From Nocardia ninae NBRC 108245 (lineage in GTDB: Bacteria; Actinomycetota; Actinomycetes; Mycobacteriales; Mycobacteriaceae), in contig NZ_BJXA01000087.1 in NCBI RefSeq assembly GCF_007990755.1, positions 1 through 34,619 on the forward strand: a stretch of 34,619 bases of DNA. Direction: 5' to 3'. Below the pieces are notes generated by a model. That model saw only the letters and a program-made list of their open reading frames with translations, searched no databases and was not told the DNA's origin. The translations under genes were made by a program, and so were the position numbers. This document shows positions 8,410 through 16,746 of this stretch, piece after piece. The number at the start of each line of letters is the position of its first letter. Position 1 is the first letter of the stretch.

Positions 8410-8427
8410 GCCCCGAAAACCCGGGGC
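8410..8427. terminator. Bidirectional hairpin between convergent msrB and hemQ
   Basis: GCCCCG and CGGGGC form a perfect 6-bp stem around a 6-nt loop (AAAACC), 53 nt past the msrB stop and 16 nt past the hemQ stop. There is no long T-run, as is usual for high-GC actinobacteria. Its place between convergent genes supports a terminator. Confidence 0.6.
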
Positions 8428-8442
8428 TTGCCGGTCATTAGC

Positions 8443-9138
8443 TCAGGGCAGGGCGTTGATGAGTTTGTCGATCTCTACGCGGGGGCCGGTGAAGAAGGGG
8501 ACTTCTTCGCGGACGTGCAGGCGGGCCTCGGTGGCGCGCAGGTCGCGCATCAGGTCGACGATGCGGTGCAGTTCGGGGGCCTCGAAGGCGAGGATCCATT
8601 CGTAGTCGCCGAGGGCGAACGAGCTGACCGTGTTGGCGCGCACGTCGGGGTAGCCGCGGGCGGCCTTGCCGTGGTCGGCGAGCATCTTGCGCCGCTCGTC
8701 GTCGGGCAGCAGATACCACTCGTAGGAGCGGACGAACGGGTAGACGCAGATGTAGTTGCCCGGGTCCTCGCCGGCCAGGAACGCGGGCACGTGACTCTTG
8801 TTGAACTCCGCGGGACGGTGCAGCGCCACATTGCTCCACACCGGGGCGCTGGCCCGGCCCAGCTCGGTCGTGCGCCGGAAGTCGGCGTAGGCAGCCTGCA
8901 GATCCTCGACGCGCTCGGCGTGCGTCCAGATCATGAAGTCGGCGTCGGCGCGCATCCCCGCCACGTCATAGACGCCGCGCACCACCACGTCACGATCGGC
9001 AAGACCCTCGAAGAACGCCCGCGCCTCCTTGATCGCGGCAGCCCGGTCGTCGCCGAGCACACCCGGCTGCACCTGGAACACCGAGAACATCAGGTAGCGA
9101 ATGGTCGAGTTGAGTTCCTGATAATCGAGTCGCGCCAT
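8443..9138 (-). CDS. hemQ: Coproheme decarboxylase HemQ (ChdC)
   Basis: 231-residue member of the chlorite-dismutase-like superfamily. HemQ converts iron-coproporphyrin III to heme b by two hydrogen-peroxide-dependent decarboxylations, the last step of the coproporphyrin-dependent route. The catalytic Tyr is probably Tyr133 in [11 protein letters not shown], and the proximal heme ligand is probably His156 in [10 protein letters not shown]; both motifs are typical. ATG 9138 is preferred because the family begins MARLDYxELN; the same frame stays open far upstream only through lack of stops in GC-rich DNA. The gene is 3'-most in the minus-strand heme cluster, 827 bp from hemY across a repeat-filled gap. 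Confidence 0.94.
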   Translation of the reverse strand: MARLDYQELNSTIRYLMFSVFQVQPGVLGDDRAAAIKEARAFFEGLADRDVVVRGVYDVAGMRADADFMIWTHAERVEDLQAAYADFRRTTELGRASAPVWSNVALHRPAEFNKSHVPAFLAGEDPGNYICVYPFVRSYEWYLLPDDERRKMLADHGKAARGYPDVRANTVSSFALGDYEWILAFEAPELHRIVDLMRDLRATEARLHVREEVPFFTGPRVEIDKLINALP

Positions 9139-9965
9139 GCCCCCATCGTGCCACCCGCAAGATTGACTCTGCCCTGCGGTCCTGGTCACGTTCCGCCGCT
9201 GGGTGCAGGCGAGCCAACGCCTGCTGGTAGCCCGGCATCCGCTGCTGAAATGGCTACAGCGCAGCCAGCCCGCAGCTATCGCCGGTGGTGGGCTCACGTC
9301 GAATCGCCGGTCGCGCTTCGTCGCTCGCGGCAGCGATGCCGCAACGCTCGAGGTGAAGCTAGCAAGCTGCCGATGCAGTGCGCTGGACAGGCTCGGGGAC
9401 GAGATAACTTGCGGGCGTACAGATGCGATGCGCGGCGGCATGGCCTGACCGACGCAAGCAGGGCTATTGCCTGACACGACGCGGACAGTGATGCGGGCGG
9501 CGCCGGTGATGCAGGCGGCGCCGGTGATGCCGGCGAGGATACCCGTCCCCTGCGCGAGACAGCCGCGAGTACGAATCAGCCTGCGGCAGTCCGACAGCGG
9601 CGTTGCGGGAGGCGGTCCCGGCAGCGACGCCGACCCCGTTACGATGGCGACATAGGCGGGGACGCCTGTCCGTGCGGGCGACAGCCGCGAGTACGAGTCA
9701 GGTTGCGGCAGCAGCGATGCGGCGCGTGCAGCATTGCCTGCGGCGGCGCAGACAGCGTAGGCGCTGCCAGCGGAGACACCCGCGCTCTGCGGGAGACAGC
9801 GTCGAGCACGAGTCGGCTTGCCGCAGTGGCGATACGGCGGGGCAGCGGCATCGCCCGACGCGATGCAGGCGGCGTGGGCGATGCAGGTGGGGACGCCGAT
9901 GCCGTGCCGATGGCGACACAGGCGGGGACGCCCCGCGCCGTGCGGAAGCCAGCCGCGAGTACGAG
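9139..9965. repeat. Long hemQ-hemY gap with a decayed tandem array related to the hemY 3' end
   Basis: 827 bp without a convincing gene. From about 9467 to 9965 it consists of degenerate units with a shared core, GCGAGTACGAGTCAGG or a variant, then TTGCGGCAG. Cores begin at 9561, 9681, 9796 and 9949, spacings 120, 115 and 153 bp. Between cores recur GGCGACACAGGCGGGGACGC-like blocks. The last unit runs into the hemY coding end, where the same block encodes (minus strand) [12 protein letters not shown]. The minus-strand reading of the gap keeps echoes of that tail ([22 protein letters not shown]). The simplest reading is repeated duplication of the hemY 3' end followed by decay. From 9139 to about 9460 I see nothing recognisable. 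Confidence 0.7.
9490..9535. repeat. Short 18-bp tandem repeat in the hemQ-hemY gap
   Basis: Two full copies of an 18-bp unit, GATGCGGGCGGCGCCGGT then GATGCAGGCGGCGCCGGT, followed by a partial third copy. It sits at the hemQ-side end of the larger degenerate array and may be one of its local expansions. Confidence 0.7.
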
Positions 9966-11312
9966 TCAGGTTGCGGCAGTGGCGATGCGGCAGGCGGCGG
10001 CGTTGCCCGACGCGACGCAGGCGGGGACGCCGACTCCGTGTAGGTAGGCGCCGGCGATGGCGAGACCGTCGAGGGTGGCGACGGACTGTTCGATGGCGGC
10101 GATGCGATCGATGTGTCCTGGGGCGTATTGGGCCAGTCCGACGCGCCAGCGTTGAACTACCGCGGACAGTGGGTTGATGGGGACGCCGGTGACGGTGGCC
10201 AGATCTTCGGCGGCGGCGGTGATCAGGTCGGCGTCGGACCAGGACAGGGTCGAGTCGTCGCCGAATTTGGCGAATGAGGCGCGGACCAAGGCTGTTTCGC
10301 GTTGGGCGAGGTGGGTCCACTTGCGGCTGGACAGCGTGAACGCTTTGGCGCGCAATGGTTCTCCGGTGGCGATCAGGATGCCCGAGTTCTGCGGGAGGGC
10401 GGTGTCGCGCGGGAGGGCAAGTGCGACAACGACCGACGAGGACAGTTCGATGCCCGCGAGCGCGGCGGCGGCGTCCGGTGCGACGGTGCCGAGCAGTCGG
10501 GCGGTGATCGGCGCGGGGGTGGCGAGCACGACGCCGTCGACCGCGCCGATCGGGTCGACCACCCAGCCGCGCAACCCGCGGGCGAGCCGAGTGGCCGGTG
10601 TCGCGGTGACGAATTTCGCACCGGATCGCGCGGCCAGCGCCTCCAGCAGCACTTGGTAACCGTCGCGGAGCCCACCGAATACCGGGGCGTCCGACGGCGG
10701 CGGCAGCGCGACGGACACCGCGTGGGTGAGGCTCGGCGCACCGTCGTCCAGCGCGGCGGCCAAGGTCGGCAGGGCGGCGCGCACACCGATCGAACGGGAA
10801 CTCCCCGCGTACACGCCGCCGAGCAGCGGATCCACACTGCGCTCCACGACCTGGGCACCGAATCGGTCGGCGATCAGGCGGTACACGTCGACGTCCGCGC
10901 CGGGCTCCCAGGCCAGCGGCCGCTGCGGTTCCCCGGCGATCTGCTCGATCGTCGCCGCGTCGACCAGCCCCCGCATCGATTCGGCCGACGCCGGTATCCC
11001 CATCAACGTCCGCTCGGGCAACGCATGCGTCACCCCGCCCGACCACACCAGGGGCCGCAATCCCGCGGGCGTCACCAGCTGCGTCTCCAGCCCGACCTCG
11101 CGCAGCAACTCCGGCACCTCGGGCCGTCGCCCGACGAACGCCTCCGCCCCGAGATCCAAAGGCCCCCTGGCTAGTTCACCGGTATAGAGAATCCCGCCCA
11201 CCCGCTCGGCCCGATCCAGCACCAGGATGTCCGCCGCAGGCCCGAGCAGCATCCGCAAACGATATGCAGCGGACAGCCCGCTGATCCCACCGCCGACCAC
11301 AGCGATCCTCAT
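9966..11312 (-). CDS. hemY: Coproporphyrinogen/protoporphyrinogen III oxidase HemY (CgoX)
   Basis: 448-residue FAD-dependent oxidase. In actinobacteria with HemQ this enzyme oxidises coproporphyrinogen III to coproporphyrin III; older annotation calls it protoporphyrinogen oxidase. The dinucleotide-binding motif VVGGGISGL is at residues 5-13, and the conserved C-terminal FAD-contact segment ([17 protein letters not shown]) is intact, followed by about 15 extra residues before the stop at 9966-9968. ATG 11312 is the natural start because TACCGT lies 6 nt upstream and the FAD motif begins at once. Its last codons lie in the unit that seems to have seeded the downstream tandem repeats. Confidence 0.93.
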   Translation of the reverse strand: MRIAVVGGGISGLSAAYRLRMLLGPAADILVLDRAERVGGILYTGELARGPLDLGAEAFVGRRPEVPELLREVGLETQLVTPAGLRPLVWSGGVTHALPERTLMGIPASAESMRGLVDAATIEQIAGEPQRPLAWEPGADVDVYRLIADRFGAQVVERSVDPLLGGVYAGSSRSIGVRAALPTLAAALDDGAPSLTHAVSVALPPPSDAPVFGGLRDGYQVLLEALAARSGAKFVTATPATRLARGLRGWVVDPIGAVDGVVLATPAPITARLLGTVAPDAAAALAGIELSSSVVVALALPRDTALPQNSGILIATGEPLRAKAFTLSSRKWTHLAQRETALVRASFAKFGDDSTLSWSDADLITAAAEDLATVTGVPINPLSAVVQRWRVGLAQYAPGHIDRIAAIEQSVATLDGLAIAGAYLHGVGVPACVASGNAAACRIATAAT

Positions 11313-11318
11313 AACCTG

Positions 11319-11324
11319 ACGGTA
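11319..11324 (-). promoter_or_regulatory. -10 hexamer for leaderless hemY
   Basis: TACCGT on the minus strand, then 6 nt (CAGGTT), then ATG 11312. It suggests that hemY has its own promoter rather than relying only on transcription from hemE. Confidence 0.6.
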
Positions 11325-11610
11325 TCCCTCCCCCGCCCATAGCCCGCGACCGGTCCGCCCTCGCAGCGACGACCGCCACACCCGACTTCGCCCACTCTCG
11401 GGGCGCTCTAGTGGGCACCGGCCGGCCGCGCACAGCAGCCGCATCGGCTTGCGCTGCCCGCACCACGGCGCGGGCCCGGTGTCGGGCAAACGGCCGGACC
11501 TATGCGCCCGTCCAGCGCACGCAGAGCATCAGCCGCACCGATTCTCGGGCTCCGCACTGACTTCAGGGCCGTAGAGCGAGTGCAAATCCCGAGAGTAGGT
11601 GCGTCTTCTC

Positions 11611-11627
11611 CCGATCAGTGAGATCGG
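11611..11627 (-). terminator. Candidate hairpin terminator after the kinase-like gene
   Basis: CCGATC and GATCGG form a perfect 6-bp stem with a 5-nt loop, 27 nt past the stop of the kinase-like gene. No T-run follows, so this is tentative. It would separate hemE-kinase transcription from hemY. Confidence 0.4.
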
Positions 11628-11653
11628 CAACACCAGCGGAGCGCGGGGGTGGG

Positions 11654-12169
11654 TTACGTGCCGCTCACGATGATGTCCGCGTGGGCGCGGGAGTTGTCGG
11701 TGGCGAAGTGGTTGTCTTCGTCGGCCATCCACTGTTCCCACAGCGGGAGCGCGGCAGACCCGTCGCGTTCGAGACCGCGCGCCAAGCGCAGAGCCGGTGG
11801 GGTGTCGACCCAGATGGCCAGCGACAGCCGCGCACGAACGGCGGCGCGGGCGGCGGACACTCCCTCCAGTACCACCACACCGCCCGGTGCGACCTCATGC
11901 CATTCGGCCAACGCGCGTTGTTCCCAGTCGTACCGCTGGTAGCGACCCGGCTCGTCACGGCCGAGCGGTTCGAGCACCTGGCTCTCCAACCGCGGCCACC
12001 AGTCCAGTGCGTTGTCCCACGACGCGAAGCTGTCGGTCGGCACGACGGTGGCGTCACATGCGCGCGCGAGTTGAGCAGCCAGCGTTGACTTTCCAGCTCC
12101 ACCCGGCCCGTCGATCGCGACCAACCTGGTGGAACCGAGGCGCGGCTCGCTCGCCTGCACCCGCGCCAT
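11654..12169 (-). CDS. Uridine-kinase-like P-loop protein
   Basis: 171-residue small P-loop NTPase of the uridine kinase/(d)NMP kinase fold. Walker A GPGGAGKST lies at residues 21-29 after the strand TRLVAID, followed by VVPTDSFASWDNALDWW (substrate-side Asp, as in uridine kinases) and VVVLEGVSAARAAVR, where the Glu-Gly pair is typical. The substrate is not settled by sequence. It follows hemE by 14 bp; alternatively GTG 12184 overlaps the hemE TAG by one base and would add five residues. Tight coupling suggests co-transcription with hemE. I do not recall this gene between hemE and hemY in mycobacteria, so it looks like a lineage-specific insertion. Confidence 0.82.
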   Translation of the reverse strand: MARVQASEPRLGSTRLVAIDGPGGAGKSTLAAQLARACDATVVPTDSFASWDNALDWWPRLESQVLEPLGRDEPGRYQRYDWEQRALAEWHEVAPGGVVVLEGVSAARAAVRARLSLAIWVDTPPALRLARGLERDGSAALPLWEQWMADEDNHFATDNSRAHADIIVSGT

Positions 12170-12183
12170 GATCTGCGCGAGCA

Positions 12184-13239
12184 CTACAGTTCGTGCACCA
12201 AATCGACGAGTGCCGTCAGCACACCGGGATCGGTATCGGGCAGCACGCCGTGGCCAAGGTTGAAGATGTGTCCCGTGGCGCCCAACGTGATCGCCTCGTC
12301 GGCTTCGGCGGTGATGCGTCGCGCCTCGGTCTCCACCGCGGCCGAACCGGCGAAGAGCACGGCGGGGTCGAGGTTGCCCTGCAACGCTTTTCCGGGTCCG
12401 ACCCGGCGCACCGCGTCGGTGAGCGGCACCCGCCAGTCGACGCCGACCACGTCGGCCCCCGCCTCGCCCATCGCGCCGAGCAGTTCGCCGGTGCCGACAC
12501 CGAAGTGGATGCGCGGCACCCCCGCGTCGGCGATCTCGGCGAAGACGCGTTCGGAGTGCGGCAGCACGAACCGCCGGTAGTCGGCGAGCGAGAGCGCGCC
12601 GGCCCAGGAGTCGAACAGCTGCACGGCGTCGACACCGGCCGCCAACTGGGCCTGCAGGAAGGCGATGGTGATGTCGGTGAGCGCACCGAGCAGCGCATGC
12701 CAGGTCTGCGGGTCGGCGTACATCATCGACTTGGTGCGTTCGTGGTTCTTGCTCGGCCCGCCCTCGACCAGGTACGACGCCAGCGTGAACGGCGCTCCCG
12801 CGAACCCGATCAACGGCGTCGCACCGAGCGCGTCGACCAGCAGTCGCACCCCGTCGGTGACCGCGCCGACCTCTTCCGGCCGCAACCGCGGCAGCGCACG
12901 CACATCGTCGGCGGTGCGCACCGGCGACGCGATGACCGGCCCGACGCCGGGCACGATATCGAGGTCGATCCCCGCGGCCTTCAGCGGAACAACGATGTCG
13001 GAGAACAGAATCGCCGCGTCCACGCCGTGCCTGCGGATCGGCTGCATCGTGATCTCGCACACCAGCTCCGGATCGAAGCACGACTCGAGCATGCCGACGC
13101 CCTTGCGCAGCTCGCGATACTCGGGCAACGACCGGCCTGCTTGCCGCATGAACCACACCGGACGCCGGCTCGGCGTCGCCCCGGTAGCGGCGGCCAGGAA
13201 CGGAGCATCGGTCAGGCGGCGGCGGGTATGAGTACTCAT
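12184..13239 (-). CDS. hemE: Uroporphyrinogen decarboxylase HemE
   Basis: 351-residue cytosolic enzyme that decarboxylates the four acetate side chains of uroporphyrinogen III to give coproporphyrinogen III. The signature [16 protein letters not shown] is near residues 27-42, with Ser where many bacteria have Tyr, as I recall for actinobacteria. The substrate-binding Asp is in [11 protein letters not shown], and the late block [10 protein letters not shown] is present. Length is normal. ATG 13239 has TACGAT 8 nt upstream and no ribosome-binding site, so it is probably leaderless. First gene of the minus-strand heme cluster. Confidence 0.95.
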   Translation of the reverse strand: MSTHTRRRLTDAPFLAAATGATPSRRPVWFMRQAGRSLPEYRELRKGVGMLESCFDPELVCEITMQPIRRHGVDAAILFSDIVVPLKAAGIDLDIVPGVGPVIASPVRTADDVRALPRLRPEEVGAVTDGVRLLVDALGATPLIGFAGAPFTLASYLVEGGPSKNHERTKSMMYADPQTWHALLGALTDITIAFLQAQLAAGVDAVQLFDSWAGALSLADYRRFVLPHSERVFAEIADAGVPRIHFGVGTGELLGAMGEAGADVVGVDWRVPLTDAVRRVGPGKALQGNLDPAVLFAGSAAVETEARRITAEADEAITLGATGHIFNLGHGVLPDTDPGVLTALVDLVHEL

Positions 13240-13247
13240 CGTTGCCC

Positions 13248-13253
13248 ATCGTA
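13248..13253 (-). promoter_or_regulatory. -10 hexamer for leaderless hemE
   Basis: TACGAT on the minus strand, 8 nt before the hemE ATG at 13239. It fits a leaderless or near-leaderless start. Confidence 0.55.
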
Positions 13254-13584
13254 AAGGGCCGCCATCCTGCCCCCGCCTGCCCCGCCGCAGGGGTGCGTTG
13301 GCCGATCCCGACCAGGCGCATACCGACCCCGGCCGCACCTGCTCCTGCTCGCTCGCGAGGCTCGAACAGGACCACACCGAGCCGGATCGCGAACCGATGA
13401 TTTCAGCGGCGGTGATGTTGACCGCGGCCCGCCGCTCGACGGCGCACAGACCGTGTCCGCACCCCTCACACCACCCCAATCAGTGCGACACGCCGACGAT
13501 CGCGGCGCGCGGAACCACGAAATGGCCCACGGACGCGGCACCAATACAGCGGCGCGCCTCCGACTGTGCCGGGTGCACTAGGTC

Positions 13585-13590
13585 TACCGT
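13585..13590 (+). promoter_or_regulatory. -10 hexamer for the leaderless DUF3000 gene
   Basis: TACCGT followed by 7 nt and GTG 13598. This decides the start of the DUF3000 gene, whose frame remains open for 300 bp upstream. Confidence 0.6.
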
Positions 13591-13597
13591 CCCCTTC

Positions 13598-14236
13598 GTG
13601 ACACCGCTCGACTTCCGCGACGGCGCCGCAGCGACCGAGGGACCACATGGCGAGCCAGCTCAATTTCGCGCAGCGGTCGAGGCGATGGGCACCGCAACCG
13701 TGCATCCCCGGATCGAGCTGGCGCCGATCCGCCCGCCGCAACGTCTGGCGCCCTATTCGTACGCACTCGGTGCCGAGGTAAAACATCCGGAATCCACTGT
13801 GGTGCCGGTCGATTCGGAAGGCGACGCGTTCGGCAGGTTGATCCTGCTGCACGATCCGGACGGTGACGACGCCTGGCACGGCACCCTGCGGCTGGTCGCC
13901 TACATCCAGGCCGACATCGACGCCGCGCTGGCCACCGACCCGCTGCTGCCGGAGGTGGCGTGGAGCTGGCTGGTGGACGCGCTGGAGTCGCGATCGGAAC
14001 CGTTCACCGCGCTGGGCGGCACCGTGACCTCGACGAGTTCGGTGCGCTACGGCGATATCGCGGGCCCGCCGCGGGCCCATCAGCTGGAGCTGCGAGCCTC
14101 CTGGACCGCGATCACCGACGACATGCGCCCGCATGTAGAAGGTTTCTGCGAAGTACTCGCCTACGCGGCCGGGCTCCCCCCGGCCGGCATCACCGAGTTG
14201 CAGATGCGTTCGGACCTCTCGAAGGACCAGCGGTAG
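13598..14236 (+). CDS. DUF3000 family protein
   Basis: 212-residue protein of an actinobacteria-specific family without a known function. Recognisable blocks include FRAAVEAMGTATVHPRIELA, RLAPYSYALGAEV, a DDAWHGTLRLVAYIQADID segment and VEGFCEVLAYAAGLPPAG near the C-terminus. There is no signal peptide or membrane helix. The product is acidic and probably cytosolic. GTG 13598 is chosen from the promoter spacing. It lies directly before ribonuclease D, as Rv2680-Rv2681 do in M. tuberculosis, which hints at an RNA-linked role, but only by association. Confidence 0.85.
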   Translation: MTPLDFRDGAAATEGPHGEPAQFRAAVEAMGTATVHPRIELAPIRPPQRLAPYSYALGAEVKHPESTVVPVDSEGDAFGRLILLHDPDGDDAWHGTLRLVAYIQADIDAALATDPLLPEVAWSWLVDALESRSEPFTALGGTVTSTSSVRYGDIAGPPRAHQLELRASWTAITDDMRPHVEGFCEVLAYAAGLPPAGITELQMRSDLSKDQR

Positions 14237-14361
14237 TCGACGGGGAAGACCAGCGGGCAATACGACGTTGAAATCGACGAAAGCATCCATCGATTCCGTT
14301 GTTGTTCGCCCGCCCGACACACGGAAGCCCGATAGGACGACGACCGCCGCGGCACTGCACG

Positions 14362-14367
14362 TAAAGT
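14362..14367 (+). promoter_or_regulatory. -10 hexamer for the ribonuclease D gene
   Basis: TAAAGT followed by 8 nt and ATG 14376. There is no ribosome-binding site in the 8-nt gap, consistent with leaderless translation. Confidence 0.55.
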
Positions 14368-14375
14368 TCAACAAC

Positions 14376-15668
14376 ATGTCCGTACCCGACGAATCCGAAC
14401 CCACCGGCGCGCCACCCCTGCTCGCGCCCGTGGATGGCGTGCCTCCGGTACTGGACACCGCCGCTGAAATCGCCGCGGCCGCCGCGCGTCTCGCCGCGGG
14501 CACCGGCCCGCTCGCCGTCGATGCCGAACGTGCTTCGGGTTTCCGGTATTCGGCGCGCGCCTACCTGATTCAGCTGCGCCGCGCGGGTGCGGGCACGTTC
14601 CTCATCGATCCGATTCCGGTCGCCGACTCGCTCACGCCGCTGGCCGACGCGATCAACGACCTCGAGTGGGTATTGCACTCGGCGGACCAGGATCTGCCCG
14701 GTCTGGCCGAACTCGGCCTGCGCCCGCAGCGGCTGTTCGATACCGAATTGGGCGGTCGGCTGGCCGGTTTCGAACGCGTCGGCCTGGCCGCGATGGTGGA
14801 GAACCTGCTGGGTCACGCGCTGCGCAAGGGGCACGGCGCGGCCGACTGGTCGACCAGGCCGTTGCCGGCCGAATGGCTGAACTATGCGGCACTGGATGTC
14901 GAACTGCTGCTGGAGTTGCGCGACGCGGTCGCCGCGGAGCTGGAAGCGCAAGGCAAAACCGATTGGGCAGCACAGGAATTCGAGCACGTCCGGACCACCG
15001 AACCGGCGCCGCCGAAAGCGGACCGGTGGCGTCGCACCTCGGGCATCCACAACCTGCGCCGGACCCGACAGCTCGCCGTGGTGCGCGAGCTATGGACTAC
15101 CCGGGACGCGCTAGCTCGCGGCCGCGACGTGGCGCCCGCCCGGATCCTGCCCGACGCCGCGATCATCGCGGCCGTCACCGCCGAACCGAAAACCATCGCG
15201 CAACTGCGCGCATTGCCGGTGTTCGGCGGTCCGCGCCAGCGGCGCTACTCCCGCGAGTGGCTGGCCGCCATCGACCGCGGCCGGACCATGCCCGACAGCG
15301 ACCTACCGCCGCTGACCCAGCCGTTCGACGGACCGCCCCCGGTCAACCGCTGGGAACGCCGCGACCCGGCCGCCGCCGCCCGGTTGACCCGCGCGCGCAC
15401 CGCGATGGGTGAGCTGTCCACCGAGCACGCGATCCCGGTGGAGAACCTGCTCTCCCCCGACCTCGTCCGCCGCTTGTGCTGGGACGGGCTGCCCGATTAC
15501 GACCACGTCCCGGACTCGCCCGACGACCTGGCCAGCGCCATCGACGGCTTCCTCAAGTCCGGCGGGGCCAGGCCCTGGCAGCGCGAACTGGCCGTCCCGC
15601 GCCTGACCGAGGCGCTGACGCCGGAACCCGCCGAGCAGGTCACACCGCCGCCTCCTGCGTCTGCTTGA
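14376..15668 (+). CDS. rnd: Ribonuclease D (DEDD 3'-5' exoribonuclease with HRDC domain)
   Basis: 430-residue 3'-5' exoribonuclease of the RNase D family, acting in tRNA and stable-RNA 3' processing. The metal-binding acidic residues are visible: exo I Asp49/Glu51 in LAVDAERASGF, exo II Asp106 in LHSADQDLPGL, exo III Tyr170/Asp174 in NYAALDVELLLEL. An HRDC-type helical domain follows at about residues 208-290 and a second helical region runs to the C-terminus. Its last 29 bp overlap the end of the convergent SRPBCC gene. Orthologous in place to Rv2681. Confidence 0.9.
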   Translation: MSVPDESEPTGAPPLLAPVDGVPPVLDTAAEIAAAAARLAAGTGPLAVDAERASGFRYSARAYLIQLRRAGAGTFLIDPIPVADSLTPLADAINDLEWVLHSADQDLPGLAELGLRPQRLFDTELGGRLAGFERVGLAAMVENLLGHALRKGHGAADWSTRPLPAEWLNYAALDVELLLELRDAVAAELEAQGKTDWAAQEFEHVRTTEPAPPKADRWRRTSGIHNLRRTRQLAVVRELWTTRDALARGRDVAPARILPDAAIIAAVTAEPKTIAQLRALPVFGGPRQRRYSREWLAAIDRGRTMPDSDLPPLTQPFDGPPPVNRWERRDPAAAARLTRARTAMGELSTEHAIPVENLLSPDLVRRLCWDGLPDYDHVPDSPDDLASAIDGFLKSGGARPWQRELAVPRLTEALTPEPAEQVTPPPPASA

Positions 15669-16047
15669 AGACGCGCAGACCTTCGTCCATCCCCGGGCTG
15701 AAGGCGTCCGCGAGTTCCGCGGGCAGCACGTCGTGCCGCCAGACGAACCGGGTGTGCGCGTCGCCGTGCGGGAAGACCTGCATGGACGCGTTGTTGTGCG
15801 CCGGTGTCACGCTGCCGCCGATGATCGAGTACACGAAGCGCCGTTCGTCCTCGTCGAGGGTGATGAGTCGTTCCCGCAGCGTCGACCCGTTGGCGAATTC
15901 GACCACGCGGACGTCCTGACCGTCGAGCTTGCTGTCGGTGGCGAAACCGGGTGCCATGCGGACCGGTCCGGCGACGAAATCGCGAATGATCGCCCAGATC
16001 TGCTCGGCGGGGGCCTCGATGATGAGCTCTTTCTTGACCGATGCCAT
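15640..16047 (-). CDS. SRPBCC (polyketide cyclase/dehydrase-like) family protein
   Basis: 135-residue START/Bet v1-like domain protein with a hydrophobic ligand pocket. The N-terminus MASVKKELIIEAPAEQIWAI is the standard first strand and helix (the EAPAEQIWAI signature). The middle strand FVYSIIGGSVTPAHNNASM and terminal helix complete the fold. Function within this very broad family (lipid binding, polyketide cyclisation, co-chaperone-like roles) cannot be assigned. A strong ribosome-binding site (AAGGAG) precedes ATG 16047. It diverges from the CGNR regulator across 90 bp holding operator-like palindromes, so that regulator probably controls it. The 3' end overlaps the ribonuclease D gene by 29 bp in the opposite direction. 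Confidence 0.85.
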   Translation of the reverse strand: MASVKKELIIEAPAEQIWAIIRDFVAGPVRMAPGFATDSKLDGQDVRVVEFANGSTLRERLITLDEDERRFVYSIIGGSVTPAHNNASMQVFPHGDAHTRFVWRHDVLPAELADAFSPGMDEGLRVFKQTQEAAV

Positions 16048-16069
16048 GGGGCTCCTTGTGCGTGAGGTG

Positions 16070-16126
16070 GCTAACTGGTGTGAGCTGAACGCTAGTTAGC
16101 TAACTATCTACCGTCAATAGGTAGTT
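16070..16126. promoter_or_regulatory. Operator-like palindrome and half-sites between the SRPBCC and CGNR genes
   Basis: A perfect 14-bp palindrome, TAGTTAGCTAACTA, lies at 16093-16106. Extra half-sites flank it: GCTAACT at 16070-16076 and GGTAGTTA at 16119-16126, the latter touching the CGNR-gene -10 element. This AT-rich patch stands out from its surroundings and fits autoregulation of the divergent pair by the CGNR protein (inferred). Confidence 0.65.
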
Positions 16127-16131
16127 AAGAT
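16126..16131 (+). promoter_or_regulatory. -10 hexamer for the leaderless CGNR gene
   Basis: TAAGAT followed by 6 nt (GGTGGT) and GTG 16138. Its first base overlaps the last operator half-site. Confidence 0.6.
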
Positions 16132-16137
16132 GGTGGT

Positions 16138-16722
16138 GTGCCAAGTGAAATCGAAGCCGCGGCTGGGCTCGCGCCGGTGGACCGGATCGTGGAGTTCGTC
16201 AACACCCGTCGCGCGGACGGTGACGGGCTCGGCACGCCCGAGCAGTTGACGAGCTGGTTGCACACGCACGATCTGCTTCCTCTCTCCGCGCAGGCCGCCG
16301 CCGACGCCGGCGATCGCGAGCGCGCCGTCTGGCTGCGGGAAGGTCTGCGCGCGCTACTCGCCGAGAACAACGCCGAACCCGTCACCAGCCCACGCCCCGA
16401 CGGCTTGGACCCTGCGGCGCGAACTCAACTCGCAACGCTGACCGCCGCGCTACCGCTACGCCTCGACGTGACAAGCGTGCCGCCACGTCTGGTCGCCCAA
16501 CCCCGCGAACCGGTCGACCACGCACTCGCAACCCTGCTCGCCGACGTCGCAACCGCCGTCGCCGCCGGCACGTGGCCGCGCCTCAAAGCCTGCCGAGAAC
16601 CGAGCTGCCGCTGGGCGTTCTACGACCACTCGCGCAACCACGGACGCACCTGGTGCTCGATGAACGTGTGCGGCAACCGCGTCAAAGTGCGGGCCTCGCA
16701 GCGGCGGCGCGCTGGAGGTTGA
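16138..16722 (+). CDS. CGNR zinc-finger transcriptional regulator
   Basis: 194-residue protein with an N-terminal ABATE (stress-response sensor-like) domain (about residues 10-120, including IVEFVNTRRADGDGLGTPEQLTSWL) and a C-terminal CGNR zinc finger (about 150-190). The finger shows CREPSCRWAFYDHSRN, then WCSMNVCGNRVKVRASQRR, with four cysteines in two pairs and the namesake CGNR, followed by a basic tail for DNA contact. Such proteins are stand-alone bacterial regulators; ligands are mostly unknown. GTG 16138 is supported by a -10 hexamer 6 nt upstream. Likely controls itself and the divergent SRPBCC gene. Confidence 0.88.
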   Translation: MPSEIEAAAGLAPVDRIVEFVNTRRADGDGLGTPEQLTSWLHTHDLLPLSAQAAADAGDRERAVWLREGLRALLAENNAEPVTSPRPDGLDPAARTQLATLTAALPLRLDVTSVPPRLVAQPREPVDHALATLLADVATAVAAGTWPRLKACREPSCRWAFYDHSRNHGRTWCSMNVCGNRVKVRASQRRRAGG

Positions 16723-16746
16723 GCCGAAACTCGCCTATCCGTCGGA

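Larger units (their letters stand above)
11313..11653. other. Intergenic stretch between hemY and the kinase-like gene
   Basis: 341 bp with no supportable gene. It holds the hemY -10 hexamer at 11319-11324 and a small hairpin at 11611-11627. Short open frames here have no ribosome-binding site or family signal. Confidence 0.6.
13240..13597. other. Divergent intergenic region between hemE and the DUF3000 gene
   Basis: 358 bp carrying both divergent promoters: the hemE -10 at 13248-13253 (minus strand) and the DUF3000-gene -10 at 13585-13590 (plus strand). Between them I see no gene. Frames crossing it are in-frame extensions of hemE or DUF3000 lacking conserved sequence. No EchA15-like gene is present, although I recall one here in M. 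tuberculosis. Confidence 0.6.

Noticed and set aside
8443-11046. 867-codon minus-strand frame running through hemQ, the gap and much of hemY
   Set aside because: Only the hemQ part (8443-9138) has family sequence. The rest is an Arg/Pro-rich out-of-frame shadow of hemY and of the degenerate repeats, open because stops are rare in GC-rich DNA.
13298-13597. N-terminal extension of the DUF3000 gene
   Set aside because: In-frame but unconserved, crosses the hemE promoter, and a -10 element is placed exactly for GTG 13598.
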